Shown one piece after another: positions 18,413 to 27,571 of a stretch of 64,000 bases of DNA. This stretch comes from Haliea sp. (GTDB taxonomy: Bacteria > Pseudomonadota > Gammaproteobacteria > Pseudomonadales > Halieaceae), in the NCBI GenBank assembly GCA_016704305.1, contig JADJAL010000010.1, positions 1-64,000 of the forward strand, given 5' to 3'. The notes under the pieces are model-generated. The model was not told the origin of the DNA and did not search any database. It was given only the letters and a program-made list of their open reading frames with translations. Both the position numbers and the translations under genes were made by a program. Each line of letters opens with the position of its first letter. The stretch's first letter is position 1.

Positions 18413-19755
18413 ATGTCGCTTGAAGCCGATTGGTTCCTGCGGGCTCACCCTGAAATAACCACGATAGAAGCGCTACTGCCCGATTGTAACGGGATCATGC
18501 GGGGCAAGTGGGTCCCCGCCACAAACTCAGCACTATTTTCGATGGCGAACTGAAACTTCCGAAGACCGCGCTCAGCCTGGATATCTGGGGTCGCGACGTG
18601 GAGCAGTTGGTGTTTGCCAGCGGTGACGCCGACGGTATCTGTCGGCCTGTGGAAGGCTCGTTGCTGCCCACGCCCTGGGCCGCAGGTGGCCAACACGGGC
18701 AAGTCATGCTCTCCATGTTCGATGCGGACGGCGCACCCTATGCCGGCGACCCACGCCAGGTGCTGAAACAAGTGCTGACGCGCTTTCAGAAGGTCGGCTG
18801 GCGGCCGGTGGTCGCCGCGGAACTCGAATTCAGCCTGGTCAAGTGGGACAATTCAGTTCCCCTGCACACCTGTCCCTCGCCGGCAGGAAGCTCTCCCATC
18901 GGTGGCAACACCTATGGACTGGATGTCCTCAACCAGCACCAGGCCATGCTGGAGGATTTGCGACTGGCCTGCGAAGTGCAGGACATTCCCTTCGATGGCG
19001 TGGTCAAGGAATCCGCTCCCTCCCAGTACGAAGTCAACATGCACCACGTCGACAATCCCGTGCTCGCCGCCAAACAGATACTGATGCTGAAGCGATTGAT
19101 CAAGGGTGTGGCTGGCAAGCACAACCTGATCGCCAGCTTCATGCCCAAACCGTTCGAGAACGAATCGGGCAACGGCATGCATGTGCACTGCAGCATGCTG
19201 GATGAAAACGGGGTCAACGTGTTTGACGACGGCACCGAGAAGGGCTCGCCTCTATTGCTAAACGCGATCGGCGGCTGCCTGGCCAACATGGCCGACTCCA
19301 TCGCAATTTTTTCCCCGAGCTTCAACGGTTACCGCCGCTTCCAGCCGGGTTGCCACGCCCCCACGTATCCGAGCTGGGGGTATGAAAACCGCACCGTTGC
19401 GGTGCGCGTACCTGCAGGCAGCCACGCCGCCAGGCGCCTGGAACACCGGGTGGCAGGCGCGGATGTAAATCCCTATCTGCTATTTGCTGTGTTGCTGTCG
19501 GCGATGCTCGATGGCGTCGAACAGAATCTGTCGCCCGGTGAACCCACCGCAGGCGACGGGTATGCGCAGGAAAAGCAAAAGTTTCCACTGTACATGCATG
19601 ACGCGGTAAAGCTCTTCAGTGAGTCGGACTTTATCCGTCACAGCCTCGGCACCGAATTACAGCGCATCTACACGCTTACCAAGCAGCAGGAAGTGGACGA
19701 ATTCCGCAAACGTATCACCCTGCTTGAGTATCAGTCCTACCTCGAAAAGCTCTAA
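18413..19755 (+). CDS. Glutamine-synthetase family protein (gamma-glutamylpolyamine synthetase-like), one frameshift
   Basis: An ATP-dependent amine ligase of the GlnA fold. The start ATG 18413 gives MSLEADWFLRAHPEITTIEA and the beta-grasp motif LLPDCNGIMRGKWVP. The frame then shifts at the CCCC run 18513-18516. Adding a C continues into RHKLSTIFDGELKLPKTALSLD, with the catalytic region ...GNGMHVHCSMLDENG and NPYLLFAVLLSAMLDG. Total length is ~447 residues, near PuuA-type enzymes rather than housekeeping GlnA, and the adenylylation-type C-terminus is absent. The LuxR regulator upstream suggests an inducible amine or polyamine pathway; the substrate is inferred only. Confidence 0.85.
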
Positions 19756-20004
19756 CCTGCAGGCCTGAGCTTCTGTTTTGCGGCGTGCGGAACTTCGCCC
19801 GCAAATCGGCTGTCGAAGGCCATCGCCAAGGCATGTGCAGTGGCGCACATTCCACTAACTGTTCAGCTCGGATTAAGCGATTCGTGATATTCTCGAACAC
19901 ACTCCTTTGCTGCTCCACGAGTCTTGTCGCACAAACACACCCTAACCACCCTGAACTCTGTGCATTTTCAGTTTTTCCAGACCCAACGAGACCCAATAAA
20001 CCTG

Positions 20005-21198
20005 ATGAACGGACACGACAACAAAAAACCTCCCCTGAACGTGGTCAACGTGATCATATTCATCGGCCTGCCAGTCGCCGCGCTGGCACTGGTGCCGCTG
20101 TGGGGGATATATGACGGCTACGACAGCTTTCAGTGGCTGTGGGCGCTGGCCTTCCTGTACCTCAACGGCATGTCGATCACCGGCGGTTACCATCGACTCT
20201 GGTCGCACAACGCCTACGAAGCACACCCGCTCCTGAAGTGGTTTTTTGCCCTGTGGGGCGCCGGCGCACTGCAAAACAGCATACTGGTCTGGGCGTCCGA
20301 TCACCGCAGGCACCACCGCCACGTCGATGACGAGGTGCTCGATCCCTACTCCGCCAGGCGCGGGCTGTGGTTCAGCCATATGGGCTGGATGCTGCGCAAC
20401 TACAGCGGTGAACCGGATTTCAGCAACGCCAAAGACCTGCAGCGCGACCCGGTCGTGCTATTTCAACACCAACACTACGTGGCCCTCACCCTGCTCATGA
20501 ACCTGGGATTGCCGCTCCTGCTGGGCATCTGGCATGGCGACATTATCGGCACCGTATTGCTGGTGGGACTGTTGCGGCTGGTGGTGAACCACCACGTCAC
20601 CTTCTTTATCAATTCGCTGGCCCATTTCTGGGGCAGCAGGCCCTACACCGAAGCCAACAGCGCGCGTGACAACGGCTTTCTTGCACTGCTCACCTACGGC
20701 GAGGGGTACCACAATTACCACCACATCTTCCAGAAAGACTATCGCAACGGCATACGCTGGTGGCAGTGGGATCCAACCAAGTGGATGATTGCGCTGTGCC
20801 AGCGTGTCGGCCTCGCCCGCAACCTGAATCGGGTCCCCGATTTCAAAATCCAACGCGCGATACTCGACACCGCGTTCATGCGCGCTCGCTACAAACTGGA
20901 GCAGGCTCACGCCCAATGCAAGGGCACCGAGACATTGCGCGAAATGCTGGAACGCGAGTACCAGCTGTTTACTGAATCCATCAACCAATGGACCATCCTG
21001 CAGGCCGAGCGGTACGAGCGCACCAAGGTACAACTGAGTGATGCGCTTGAGGAACAGAAGCAACAGCTACAGCAAAAATGGGAGCACGCGGCGCTGCACA
21101 CGCGATTAAAAACGCTGGAATACTCTCTCAAAATGCAACGCAAGCGACTGGGCCTGCTGATGGAACAGGTCCATTTTCACCAGGCGCAAATGGCCTGA
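20005..21198 (+). CDS. Membrane fatty-acid (acyl-CoA delta-9 type) desaturase
   Basis: A di-iron integral-membrane desaturase with four hydrophobic segments and the three histidine boxes HRLWSH, HRRHH and HNYHH (in GYHNYHHIFQ). An additional C-terminal ~130 residues is a long charged coiled coil (EQAHAQCKGTETLREMLERE, then SDALEEQKQQLQQKWEH), which is unusual for the family. I place the start at MNGHDNKK; the frame extends upstream to 19924 without conserved sequence. It likely introduces a double bond into saturated acyl chains for membrane fluidity. It is co-directional with gpx 25 bases downstream. Confidence 0.88.
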   Translation: MNGHDNKKPPLNVVNVIIFIGLPVAALALVPLWGIYDGYDSFQWLWALAFLYLNGMSITGGYHRLWSHNAYEAHPLLKWFFALWGAGALQNSILVWASDHRRHHRHVDDEVLDPYSARRGLWFSHMGWMLRNYSGEPDFSNAKDLQRDPVVLFQHQHYVALTLLMNLGLPLLLGIWHGDIIGTVLLVGLLRLVVNHHVTFFINSLAHFWGSRPYTEANSARDNGFLALLTYGEGYHNYHHIFQKDYRNGIRWWQWDPTKWMIALCQRVGLARNLNRVPDFKIQRAILDTAFMRARYKLEQAHAQCKGTETLREMLEREYQLFTESINQWTILQAERYERTKVQLSDALEEQKQQLQQKWEHAALHTRLKTLEYSLKMQRKRLGLLMEQVHFHQAQMA

Positions 21199-21222
21199 TC
21201 AACCCGTTTCGGAGGAACCGTT

Positions 21223-21708
21223 ATGAGTAATACCGTGTACGAGTACGATTGCGCGACACCGGCCGGCAAGAAGAAATCCCTGCGCGACTACGAGGGCAAG
21301 GTGCTGCTGGTGGTCAACACGGCCTCCAAGTGCGGATTCACCCCGCAATTCGGTGGCTTGGAGGAGATGTACGAGGAGTACAAGGACAAGGGATTGGAAA
21401 TCCTGGGTTTTCCCTGCAACCAGTTTGGCAAGCAGGACCCGGGCAGCAACGACGAGATCATGGAGTTCTGCCAGCTCAACTACGGGGTGAGTTTCCCCAT
21501 GTTCGGCAAAATTGAAGTCAATGGCGCCAATGCCGACCCGCTGTTCAAATACCTGAAGAAAGCAGCCCCAGGTGCGCTGGGCACGGAAGGCATCAAGTGG
21601 AACTTCACCAAATTCCTGATCGACCGCACCGGCAAAGTCGTCAAGCGTTACGCCCCGAAAGACACGCCCAAGGCGATTGCGAAGGATATCGAAAAACTGT
21701 TGGCGTGA
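21223..21708 (+). CDS. Glutathione peroxidase family (thioredoxin-dependent type)
   Basis: A 161-residue thiol peroxidase. The active-site Cys is in NTASKCGFTPQ (Cys rather than selenocysteine), the resolving-Cys region is GFPCNQFGKQ, and the Gln/Trp tetrad residues are in WNFTKFLIDR. A clear GGAGG ribosome-binding site precedes ATG 21223. Its stop is 3 bases from the prfC stop (convergent). Confidence 0.93.
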   Translation: MSNTVYEYDCATPAGKKKSLRDYEGKVLLVVNTASKCGFTPQFGGLEEMYEEYKDKGLEILGFPCNQFGKQDPGSNDEIMEFCQLNYGVSFPMFGKIEVNGANADPLFKYLKKAAPGALGTEGIKWNFTKFLIDRTGKVVKRYAPKDTPKAIAKDIEKLLA

Positions 21709-21711
21709 GCC

Positions 21712-23295
21712 TCAGTGCTCGCGCGTGGCCCGGAACTGCAATTCGGGCCAGCGCTCCTGCATCAATGACAAATTGACCCGCGTCGGCGCCAGGTAGGTGA
21801 GATAGCCGCCGCCGTCCAGCGACAAATGCTCAGCGGCCTTTTTGCGAAAATCATCCAGCTTGCGCCGGTCGTCACAGTCGATCCAGCGCGCAGTGTACAC
21901 ATTCACCGCCTCGTAGCGCGCTTCCACCTGGTACTCGTCTTTCAGGCGATACGCCACCACTTCAAACTGCAATGGGCCCACCGCGCCGACAATCAGGTCG
22001 GTAGAGTTGAGCGGAGAAAACACCTGGGTAGATCCCTCTTCCGCCAGCTGCTTCAGCCCGCGCTGCAATTGTTTGGATTTCATCGGATCCGCTAGCCGTA
22101 TCCGACGAAACAGTTCCGGCGCGAAATGGGGGATGCCGGTGTATTGCAACGCCTCGCCCTCGGAAAAGGTGTCGCCGATCTGGATGGTGCCGTGGTTGTG
22201 CAGGCCGATGATATCGCCGGACACCGCCTCGTCCACCAACACCCGCTCACCGGCGTGAAAGGTGACCGCGTCGGCGACCCGCACTTCCTTGCCGATGCGG
22301 ACATGTTGCAACTTCATACCCTTGATGTAACGGCCGGAACACACCCGCAGGAACGCGATGCGGTCGCGGTGGCGCGGATCCATGTTCGCCTGGATTTTGA
22401 ACACAAACCCGCTGAACTTGTCCTCGGTTGCCTCCACCGTGCGGTCCTTTGTGTCCCGATCCAGTGGCGCGGGCGCCCACTGCACGAAATCGTCGAGCAT
22501 TTCCCGCACCCCGAAATTGCCCAGTGCGGTGCCAAAAAACACCGGGCTCAAGCGCCCGGCGAGAAAATCCTCCAGATGGAACGTGTGGCTGGCGCCACGC
22601 ACCAGTTCGATTTCCTCACAGAACTTTTCGTACTCGTCACCGAGCAGCGCGCGCGCCTGTTCACTGGCGAGGCCCGCTATGCGCAAATCCGGCGGCAATA
22701 CACTGCCCTTGCCGGGCGTGTACTGGTGAATGGTGTCGGTATACAGGTTGTACACGCCCTTGAACTCATGGCCCATGCCGATAGGCCAATTGATGGGCGC
22801 GCCGCGTATCTGCAGGACGGCTTCGATTTCATCCAGCAGTTCAATGGGATCGCGGATGTCCCTGTCCATCTTGTTCACGAAGCTGAATATGGGCGTGTCG
22901 CGCAGGCGGCAGACGTTCATCAGCTTGATGGTGCGATCTTCCACGCCCTTGGCACCGTCGATCACCATCAGCGCGGAGTCCACCGCCGTGAGTGTGCGGT
23001 AGGTGTCCTCGGAAAAGTCCTCGTGCCCGGGTGTGTCCAGCAGGTTGACGATACGCTCGCGATAGGGGAACTGCATGACCGAAGAGGTGACCGAAATACC
23101 GCGCTCCTGCTCCATGCTCATCCAGTCGGAGGTGGCGTGCGGGCCCTTCTTGCCCTTCACACTGCCCGCCACCTGGATAGCGTTTCCCAGCAACAGCAGC
23201 TTTTCCGTGATCGTGGTTTTGCCCGCATCCGGGTGCGAGATGATCGCGAACGTGCGCCGCTTGTTGATTTCACTGGATAAATTACTGTCACTCAC
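21712..23295 (-). CDS. prfC: Peptide chain release factor 3
   Basis: RF3 is a GTPase that recycles RF1/RF2 from the ribosome. The 527-residue product is full length, with G1 SHPDAGKTT, G2/G3 region ISVTSSVMQFPY and DTPGHEDFSEDT, and G4 NKMDRD. EF-Tu-like domain II and the RF3 C-terminal domain follow. It appears monocistronic. Confidence 0.97.
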   Translation of the reverse strand: MSDSNLSSEINKRRTFAIISHPDAGKTTITEKLLLLGNAIQVAGSVKGKKGPHATSDWMSMEQERGISVTSSVMQFPYRERIVNLLDTPGHEDFSEDTYRTLTAVDSALMVIDGAKGVEDRTIKLMNVCRLRDTPIFSFVNKMDRDIRDPIELLDEIEAVLQIRGAPINWPIGMGHEFKGVYNLYTDTIHQYTPGKGSVLPPDLRIAGLASEQARALLGDEYEKFCEEIELVRGASHTFHLEDFLAGRLSPVFFGTALGNFGVREMLDDFVQWAPAPLDRDTKDRTVEATEDKFSGFVFKIQANMDPRHRDRIAFLRVCSGRYIKGMKLQHVRIGKEVRVADAVTFHAGERVLVDEAVSGDIIGLHNHGTIQIGDTFSEGEALQYTGIPHFAPELFRRIRLADPMKSKQLQRGLKQLAEEGSTQVFSPLNSTDLIVGAVGPLQFEVVAYRLKDEYQVEARYEAVNVYTARWIDCDDRRKLDDFRKKAAEHLSLDGGGYLTYLAPTRVNLSLMQERWPELQFRATREH

Positions 23296-23383
23296 GCTTC
23301 AATGTCCCGCTTATATTCGCTAGCCCAGTGGCCTTGTCGCCCAAAAAAGCGCGGTATCTTACCTGATTACGCCCTCTGCGGCT

Positions 23384-24016
23384 CTAATCACGTCGAGCGG
23401 CCAGATTGACTGCCACTACCTGCAGCAAGTGCCTGCCAATAGCAGCGGTATCGAGAGGAATCTGTGGCAGCTGTTTTGCCATCGAGGTTACTTGCAGGCC
23501 GGCGTAGCCGCAGGGATTGATGCGCCCAAACGGTTCCAGATCCATATCCACGTTCAGCGCCAGCCCGTGATACGAGCAGCCGCGCCGCACCCGCAAACCC
23601 AGCGAGGCGATTTTTTCCTCCGCCACATAGACACCCGGCGCGGCAGGCCTGGACGCAGCGGCAATGCCGTACTCGCCCAGCAGTTGCACCAGGCTGCGTT
23701 CAATCAGGGTGACGAGGTCGCGCACGCCCAGCTGCCGACGACGCAGGTCCACCAGCAGGTACAGCACCCATTGCCCCGGCCCGTGGTACGTGACCTGCCC
23801 GCCGCGATCTACCTGGATGACGGGGATATCACCGGGCGCCAGCACATGCTCGGCCTTGCCCGCCTGTCCCTGGGTGAATACCGGTGGATGTTGCAACAGC
23901 CAGAGTTCGTCGGAGGAATCGGCGCCCCTGCCATCCGTGAAGCGGCGCATGGCGTCCAGCGTGGGCAGGTAGTCGACGAGCCCGAGTTCGCGCAGCACGA
24001 GGTCTGGCGCGGGCAT
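23384..24016 (-). CDS. lipB: Octanoyl-[acyl-carrier-protein] transferase LipB
   Basis: LipB transfers octanoate from ACP to lipoyl domains. It has 210 residues, the signature GGQVTYHGPGQ, the catalytic Lys in EEKIASLGLRVRRGCSYHG and the catalytic Cys in NPCGYAGLQVTSM. ybeD precedes it by 20 bases, as in E. coli; lipA, which follows lipB there, is not present in this window. Confidence 0.95.
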   Translation of the reverse strand: MPAPDLVLRELGLVDYLPTLDAMRRFTDGRGADSSDELWLLQHPPVFTQGQAGKAEHVLAPGDIPVIQVDRGGQVTYHGPGQWVLYLLVDLRRRQLGVRDLVTLIERSLVQLLGEYGIAAASRPAAPGVYVAEEKIASLGLRVRRGCSYHGLALNVDMDLEPFGRINPCGYAGLQVTSMAKQLPQIPLDTAAIGRHLLQVVAVNLAARRD

Positions 24017-24035
24017 GGATTATATGTCCATGCGC

Positions 24036-24356
24036 TTAAAGCACCATCGTTACTTGGCCGGTGGCCAGTAGATCCTGGTGCAAGGCTTCCAGCTGCGTGG
24101 GGCCTGTGGCCGTTATGGTGATCGTGAGGGAGGTGAAGGTGCCCTTGCTGCTGATTTTCGCGGCGATTGCCTGCTGGTCAAAGCCGGGCGCATGGCGCTC
24201 GAACACCTCCAGAATGACGGATTCGAACACATCGCTGCTGCGCCCCATCACCTTGATGGGGTAATCGCAAGGAAACTCAATCTTCGGGGCTTCAGTCGTC
24301 TGCTCCACTCTCCTCTCCCCCACCTCGCGACTTGCTAAAGGGCTATTGCGACGCAC
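24036..24356 (-). CDS. ybeD: DUF493 protein YbeD
   Basis: A 106-residue conserved protein with the family core IEFPCDYPIKVMGRSSDVF and C-terminal GKFTSLTITITA-type strand (SKGTFTSLTITITATG), an ACT-like fold. The frame starts MRRNSP and overlaps dacA by 14 bases; an alternative GTG start near 24308 would trim non-conserved residues. It is always found beside lipB or dacA, and its regulatory role is unclear. Confidence 0.9.
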   Translation of the reverse strand: MRRNSPLASREVGERRVEQTTEAPKIEFPCDYPIKVMGRSSDVFESVILEVFERHAPGFDQQAIAAKISSKGTFTSLTITITATGPTQLEALHQDLLATGQVTMVL

Positions 24357-25509
24357 CGAACAGCTTGGCGATGAACATCAGTATAGTGTCCCATACGCGC
24401 GCGAAAAATCCGGCCTCTTCCACCGCTTCCAGCGCGACGGCCGGCACTTCCAGTTTCGTCTCACCGTCAAGCGACACGGTCACCGTGCCAACAGCGTCAC
24501 CGACAGCCAGGGGCGCCACGATTTCGTCGTTCAACGCTACCGTGGTCTCCAGATTATCGTGCTTGCCACGCGGCAAGGTCAGTGCGGCCAGCTCCAGTAC
24601 GCCGACCGGCACGAGATCCTGTTGTCCCTTCCAGACACGCGGCTTGGCCAGTTCAGTGTTCGGCTCGAAGACCGTCTTGGTCTGGTAGAAGTGGAAACCG
24701 TAGTTGAACAGCGCGGCGGTGTCGTTTTTGCGCGCTTTGGTGCTGTCCGTACCCATGACCACCGATATCAGGCGCATGCCATCGCGCTGCGCAGAGGCCA
24801 CCAGGCAATAGCCCGCCTCTGCGGTATGGCCGGTCTTCAGGCCATCCACGGAGGGGTCCTCGCGCAACAAGGTGTTGCGGTTGTACTGCCGGATGTTGTT
24901 GAAGGTGAACTCCAGCTCCTTGTAGATTTTATACTGCTCCGGATGATCGTTGATCATCGCCTTGGCCAGAATCGCAAGGTCGCGCGCGGTTGTCAGGTGC
25001 GTCGGATCCGGCAGCCCATGGGAATTCACATAATGGGTGTTCGTCATGCCCAGTCGCTTGGCGTTGGTGTTCATCATCTCGGCGAACACGGCCTCGGTGC
25101 CGGCGATATGCTCCGCCACGGCCACGGAGGAGTCGTTGCCGGACGAGATGATGATACCGCGCTGTAAGTCAGCGATGGAGACATCCACGCCCGGCTCTAT
25201 CCACAACAGGGACGAACCGTTGAAAAGCGGGTTCTGTGAGTAGGAGTTCTCGGTGATTTTCACCATGTCGTCTTCCTTGACGCGGCCTGCTTTGATCTCC
25301 TCCGCCAGCACATAGGCCGTCATCATCTTGGTGAGGCTGGCAGGCGCCAACTGCACGTCGGCATTGTGTTCCACCAGCACCGCGCCACTGTTCGCATCAA
25401 CTAAAAAATACGCCTTGGCGGCGAGCTCCGGTGGTGCGGGTATCGCGTTTTGCGACTGGGTGCTGAAAGAGGAAACTGCGAGAAGTAATGCCAGTGCGAA
25501 TCGAATCAT
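24343..25509 (-). CDS. dacA: D-alanyl-D-alanine carboxypeptidase (PBP5/6 type)
   Basis: A periplasmic low-molecular-weight PBP that trims pentapeptides. It has a signal peptide (first ~20 residues), SxxK in SLTKMMTAYV, SGN in ISSGNDSSVAVAE, and KTG in GLKTGHTAEAG. A beta-rich PBP5 C-terminal domain and a final amphipathic anchor (FFARVWDTILMFIAKLF) follow. The 388-residue length is typical. Confidence 0.96.
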   Translation of the reverse strand: MIRFALALLLAVSSFSTQSQNAIPAPPELAAKAYFLVDANSGAVLVEHNADVQLAPASLTKMMTAYVLAEEIKAGRVKEDDMVKITENSYSQNPLFNGSSLLWIEPGVDVSIADLQRGIIISSGNDSSVAVAEHIAGTEAVFAEMMNTNAKRLGMTNTHYVNSHGLPDPTHLTTARDLAILAKAMINDHPEQYKIYKELEFTFNNIRQYNRNTLLREDPSVDGLKTGHTAEAGYCLVASAQRDGMRLISVVMGTDSTKARKNDTAALFNYGFHFYQTKTVFEPNTELAKPRVWKGQQDLVPVGVLELAALTLPRGKHDNLETTVALNDEIVAPLAVGDAVGTVTVSLDGETKLEVPAVALEAVEEAGFFARVWDTILMFIAKLFGASQ

Positions 25510-25628
25510 GATGTCAGGGAACCGTGGGTAACATTTAGTCGGGGCGATGGTAACGCATGCGTGGTCACAGCGAAAGAATTGAGGCGCTTTAGTTCGGGCG
25601 CCTCGTACGGGCGTGCCATACCGAAGGA

Positions 25629-26468
25629 TCAGGGCAACGGCTGCCCCGCCTCATAGCCGCTCTGCTGCAAGCGCTGCTGCAAGGCCAGCAAATGTTGTTT
25701 GTCCTCCACCGGCCCCACGCGCACGCGGTACAACACCGTGCCGCCCGTATCCACCGGGCTGATAAATACCGGGGCCGACAACAGGTTCTGCAACTCAGCC
25801 AACAGGGTTTTGGCGGTGGATTCCTTGCCAAACGCGCCGAGTTGCAGATAGCGGTATTTACCGTAGGACGGATCGCGCCTGTCCTCGACACCCACCACGT
25901 CGATAACCTCAACCTGAACGGGCGCCGTGCCCTTTTCCATATAGCCGAGTTTCACGGCGGCGGCATAGGACAAATCGATCAGGCGGTCGGAATGGAACGG
26001 GCCGCGGTCATTGACGCGCACCACGATGCTTTTGCCATTTTCCAGGTTGGTGACGCGGGCGAAACACGGAATCGGCAGCGATTTATGCGCGGCACTGGCC
26101 TGGTACACATCGTAGAGTTCGCCGTTGGAGGTTTCGTGTCCGGTGAATTTGGCGCCGTACCAGGAGGCGATGCCGCGTTCGCTGTAGTTGCGGTGGTCCT
26201 TCAGCACCTCGTAGGTGACGCCGCCGATCACGTAGGGGCTCATATTACCCACTGCGAGAATGGGATCGGGCTTCGGCATGGCATCGACCACCTCTTCCGG
26301 GCTGATCGGTCGCAGCGGCGCGAAATCATGCTCCACTGCATAACGCGATTTTGGCGCCGTCACGCTGTCGCCGGGCGCTTCCTGCACCGTTTCAGGTGGC
26401 TGCGAGGCACAGGCCGCGAGCAGCAAACCCAGGGTGAATATGGCTGAGCGGGTGTAAGGGGTCGTCAT
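25629..26468 (-). CDS. rlpA: Septal lytic transglycosylase RlpA, lipoprotein with SPOR domain
   Basis: RlpA cleaves denuded glycan at the division site in pseudomonads. A lipobox (LLLAACAS) comes near residue 20. The double-psi beta-barrel carries RGIASWYGAKFTGHETSNGE and VRVNDRGPF with its catalytic-type His/Asp region (FHSDRLIDLS). A C-terminal SPOR domain (YLQLGAFGKESTAKTLLAEL) binds septal peptidoglycan. The start overlaps the mltB stop by 4 bases. Confidence 0.94.
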   Translation of the reverse strand: MTTPYTRSAIFTLGLLLAACASQPPETVQEAPGDSVTAPKSRYAVEHDFAPLRPISPEEVVDAMPKPDPILAVGNMSPYVIGGVTYEVLKDHRNYSERGIASWYGAKFTGHETSNGELYDVYQASAAHKSLPIPCFARVTNLENGKSIVVRVNDRGPFHSDRLIDLSYAAAVKLGYMEKGTAPVQVEVIDVVGVEDRRDPSYGKYRYLQLGAFGKESTAKTLLAELQNLLSAPVFISPVDTGGTVLYRVRVGPVEDKQHLLALQQRLQQSGYEAGQPLP

Positions 26469-27526
26469 CGCGCAATGCGCTCGGCAAGACGTTGGCTGAG
26501 CTGATACACACTCATCGCGTACATGGCACTGTGATTGTACCGGGTAATGACATAAAAATTGTGCAGCCCCAGCCAGTACTCGTAGCCGTTTTTCAATTCA
26601 AACTTCATCGCGGTGGCCAGTGCATTCGGGTCCAGCTGCATTTTCGCCACCACGCCGTCCGCGGCGAACTGCGCCACGGTGCGCACCGGTTCCAGCATAT
26701 CGCGGCTGCTCACAAAAATACTGTCGGGCGTATTGGCTGCCGCCGTGGCGGGCGACACCACCACTTCGCCCGGACGCCAGCCGTGCTGCTTGAAATAATT
26801 GGCGACACTGCCGATGGCGTCAACCGGATTTTCCCAGATATCCGCCTTGCCGTCGTTATCGAAATCGACGGCATAGCCGCGATAGCTGCTCGGCATGAAC
26901 TGGCCATACCCCATAGCCCCCGCGTAGGACCCCGTCAGCGCGGTGGGATCCATGCCCTGGTCGCGGGTGAGTATGAGGAAATTCTTCAGTTCCGCGGTAA
27001 AAAACGGTGAGCGCGGGGGATAGTCAAATGCCAGCGTCGACAGGGCATCCAGCACCCGATAACTGCCGGCCACCCGGCCGTAATAGGTTTCCACGCCGAT
27101 AATGGCGACGATGATTTCCGCCGGTACGCCGAACTCGCGCTCGGCTCTTTCCAGAGTCTCGCGATGTTCCTTGAAGAAATCCACGCCCTGGTCCTCGCGC
27201 GCTTCATTAAGGAATATCTCGCGGTACTGATACCACGGTTTGGTTTTTTCCGCCGGGCGGGCAATCGCCGTCAGAATGCTGTCCTTGCGCTGCGCCTGGG
27301 TAAACAGCTGTATAAGTTCCTCCCGTTTGAAGCCCTCTTCCACCACCAGTTCATCAACCATCACCGCGGCAGCCGGGTGTGCGCCATAGTTATCTCCCGC
27401 GCAGGACAACGTCGGCCACAAGCAGGCCATCACAAAAACTATTTTCAGGCGCAGCGACCAGGATCCTGACGCAGTTGGAGAAGCAGGTGATGATGCAGGT
27501 GGTGACGCAGGTGATGCCATAAACAA
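26465..27526 (-). CDS. mltB: Membrane-bound lytic murein transglycosylase B family
   Basis: Cleaves peptidoglycan to anhydro-muropeptides. The catalytic Glu is in IIGVETYYGRVAG, followed by YAGAMGYGQFMPSSYRGYAVD and a calcium-site-like DNDGKADIWENPVDAIGSVA, all hallmark MltB motifs. The N-terminus of this frame is an Ala/Ser/Pro low-complexity repeat before the hydrophobic segment VFVMACLWPTLSCA, so the true start may lie further in. It sits between rodA and rlpA in the elongation/division cluster. Confidence 0.93.
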   Translation of the reverse strand: MFMASPASPPASSPASPTASGSWSLRLKIVFVMACLWPTLSCAGDNYGAHPAAAVMVDELVVEEGFKREELIQLFTQAQRKDSILTAIARPAEKTKPWYQYREIFLNEAREDQGVDFFKEHRETLERAEREFGVPAEIIVAIIGVETYYGRVAGSYRVLDALSTLAFDYPPRSPFFTAELKNFLILTRDQGMDPTALTGSYAGAMGYGQFMPSSYRGYAVDFDNDGKADIWENPVDAIGSVANYFKQHGWRPGEVVVSPATAAANTPDSIFVSSRDMLEPVRTVAQFAADGVVAKMQLDPNALATAMKFELKNGYEYWLGLHNFYVITRYNHSAMYAMSVYQLSQRLAERIAR

Positions 27527-27571
27527 AAACTCGTTCTCATCGGACGGAGGTGAAGTGAAATTGCACCGCGC

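Noticed and set aside
22126..23280. 384-codon open frame opposite prfC
   Set aside because: Composition-driven antisense frame; prfC is intact with all GTPase motifs.
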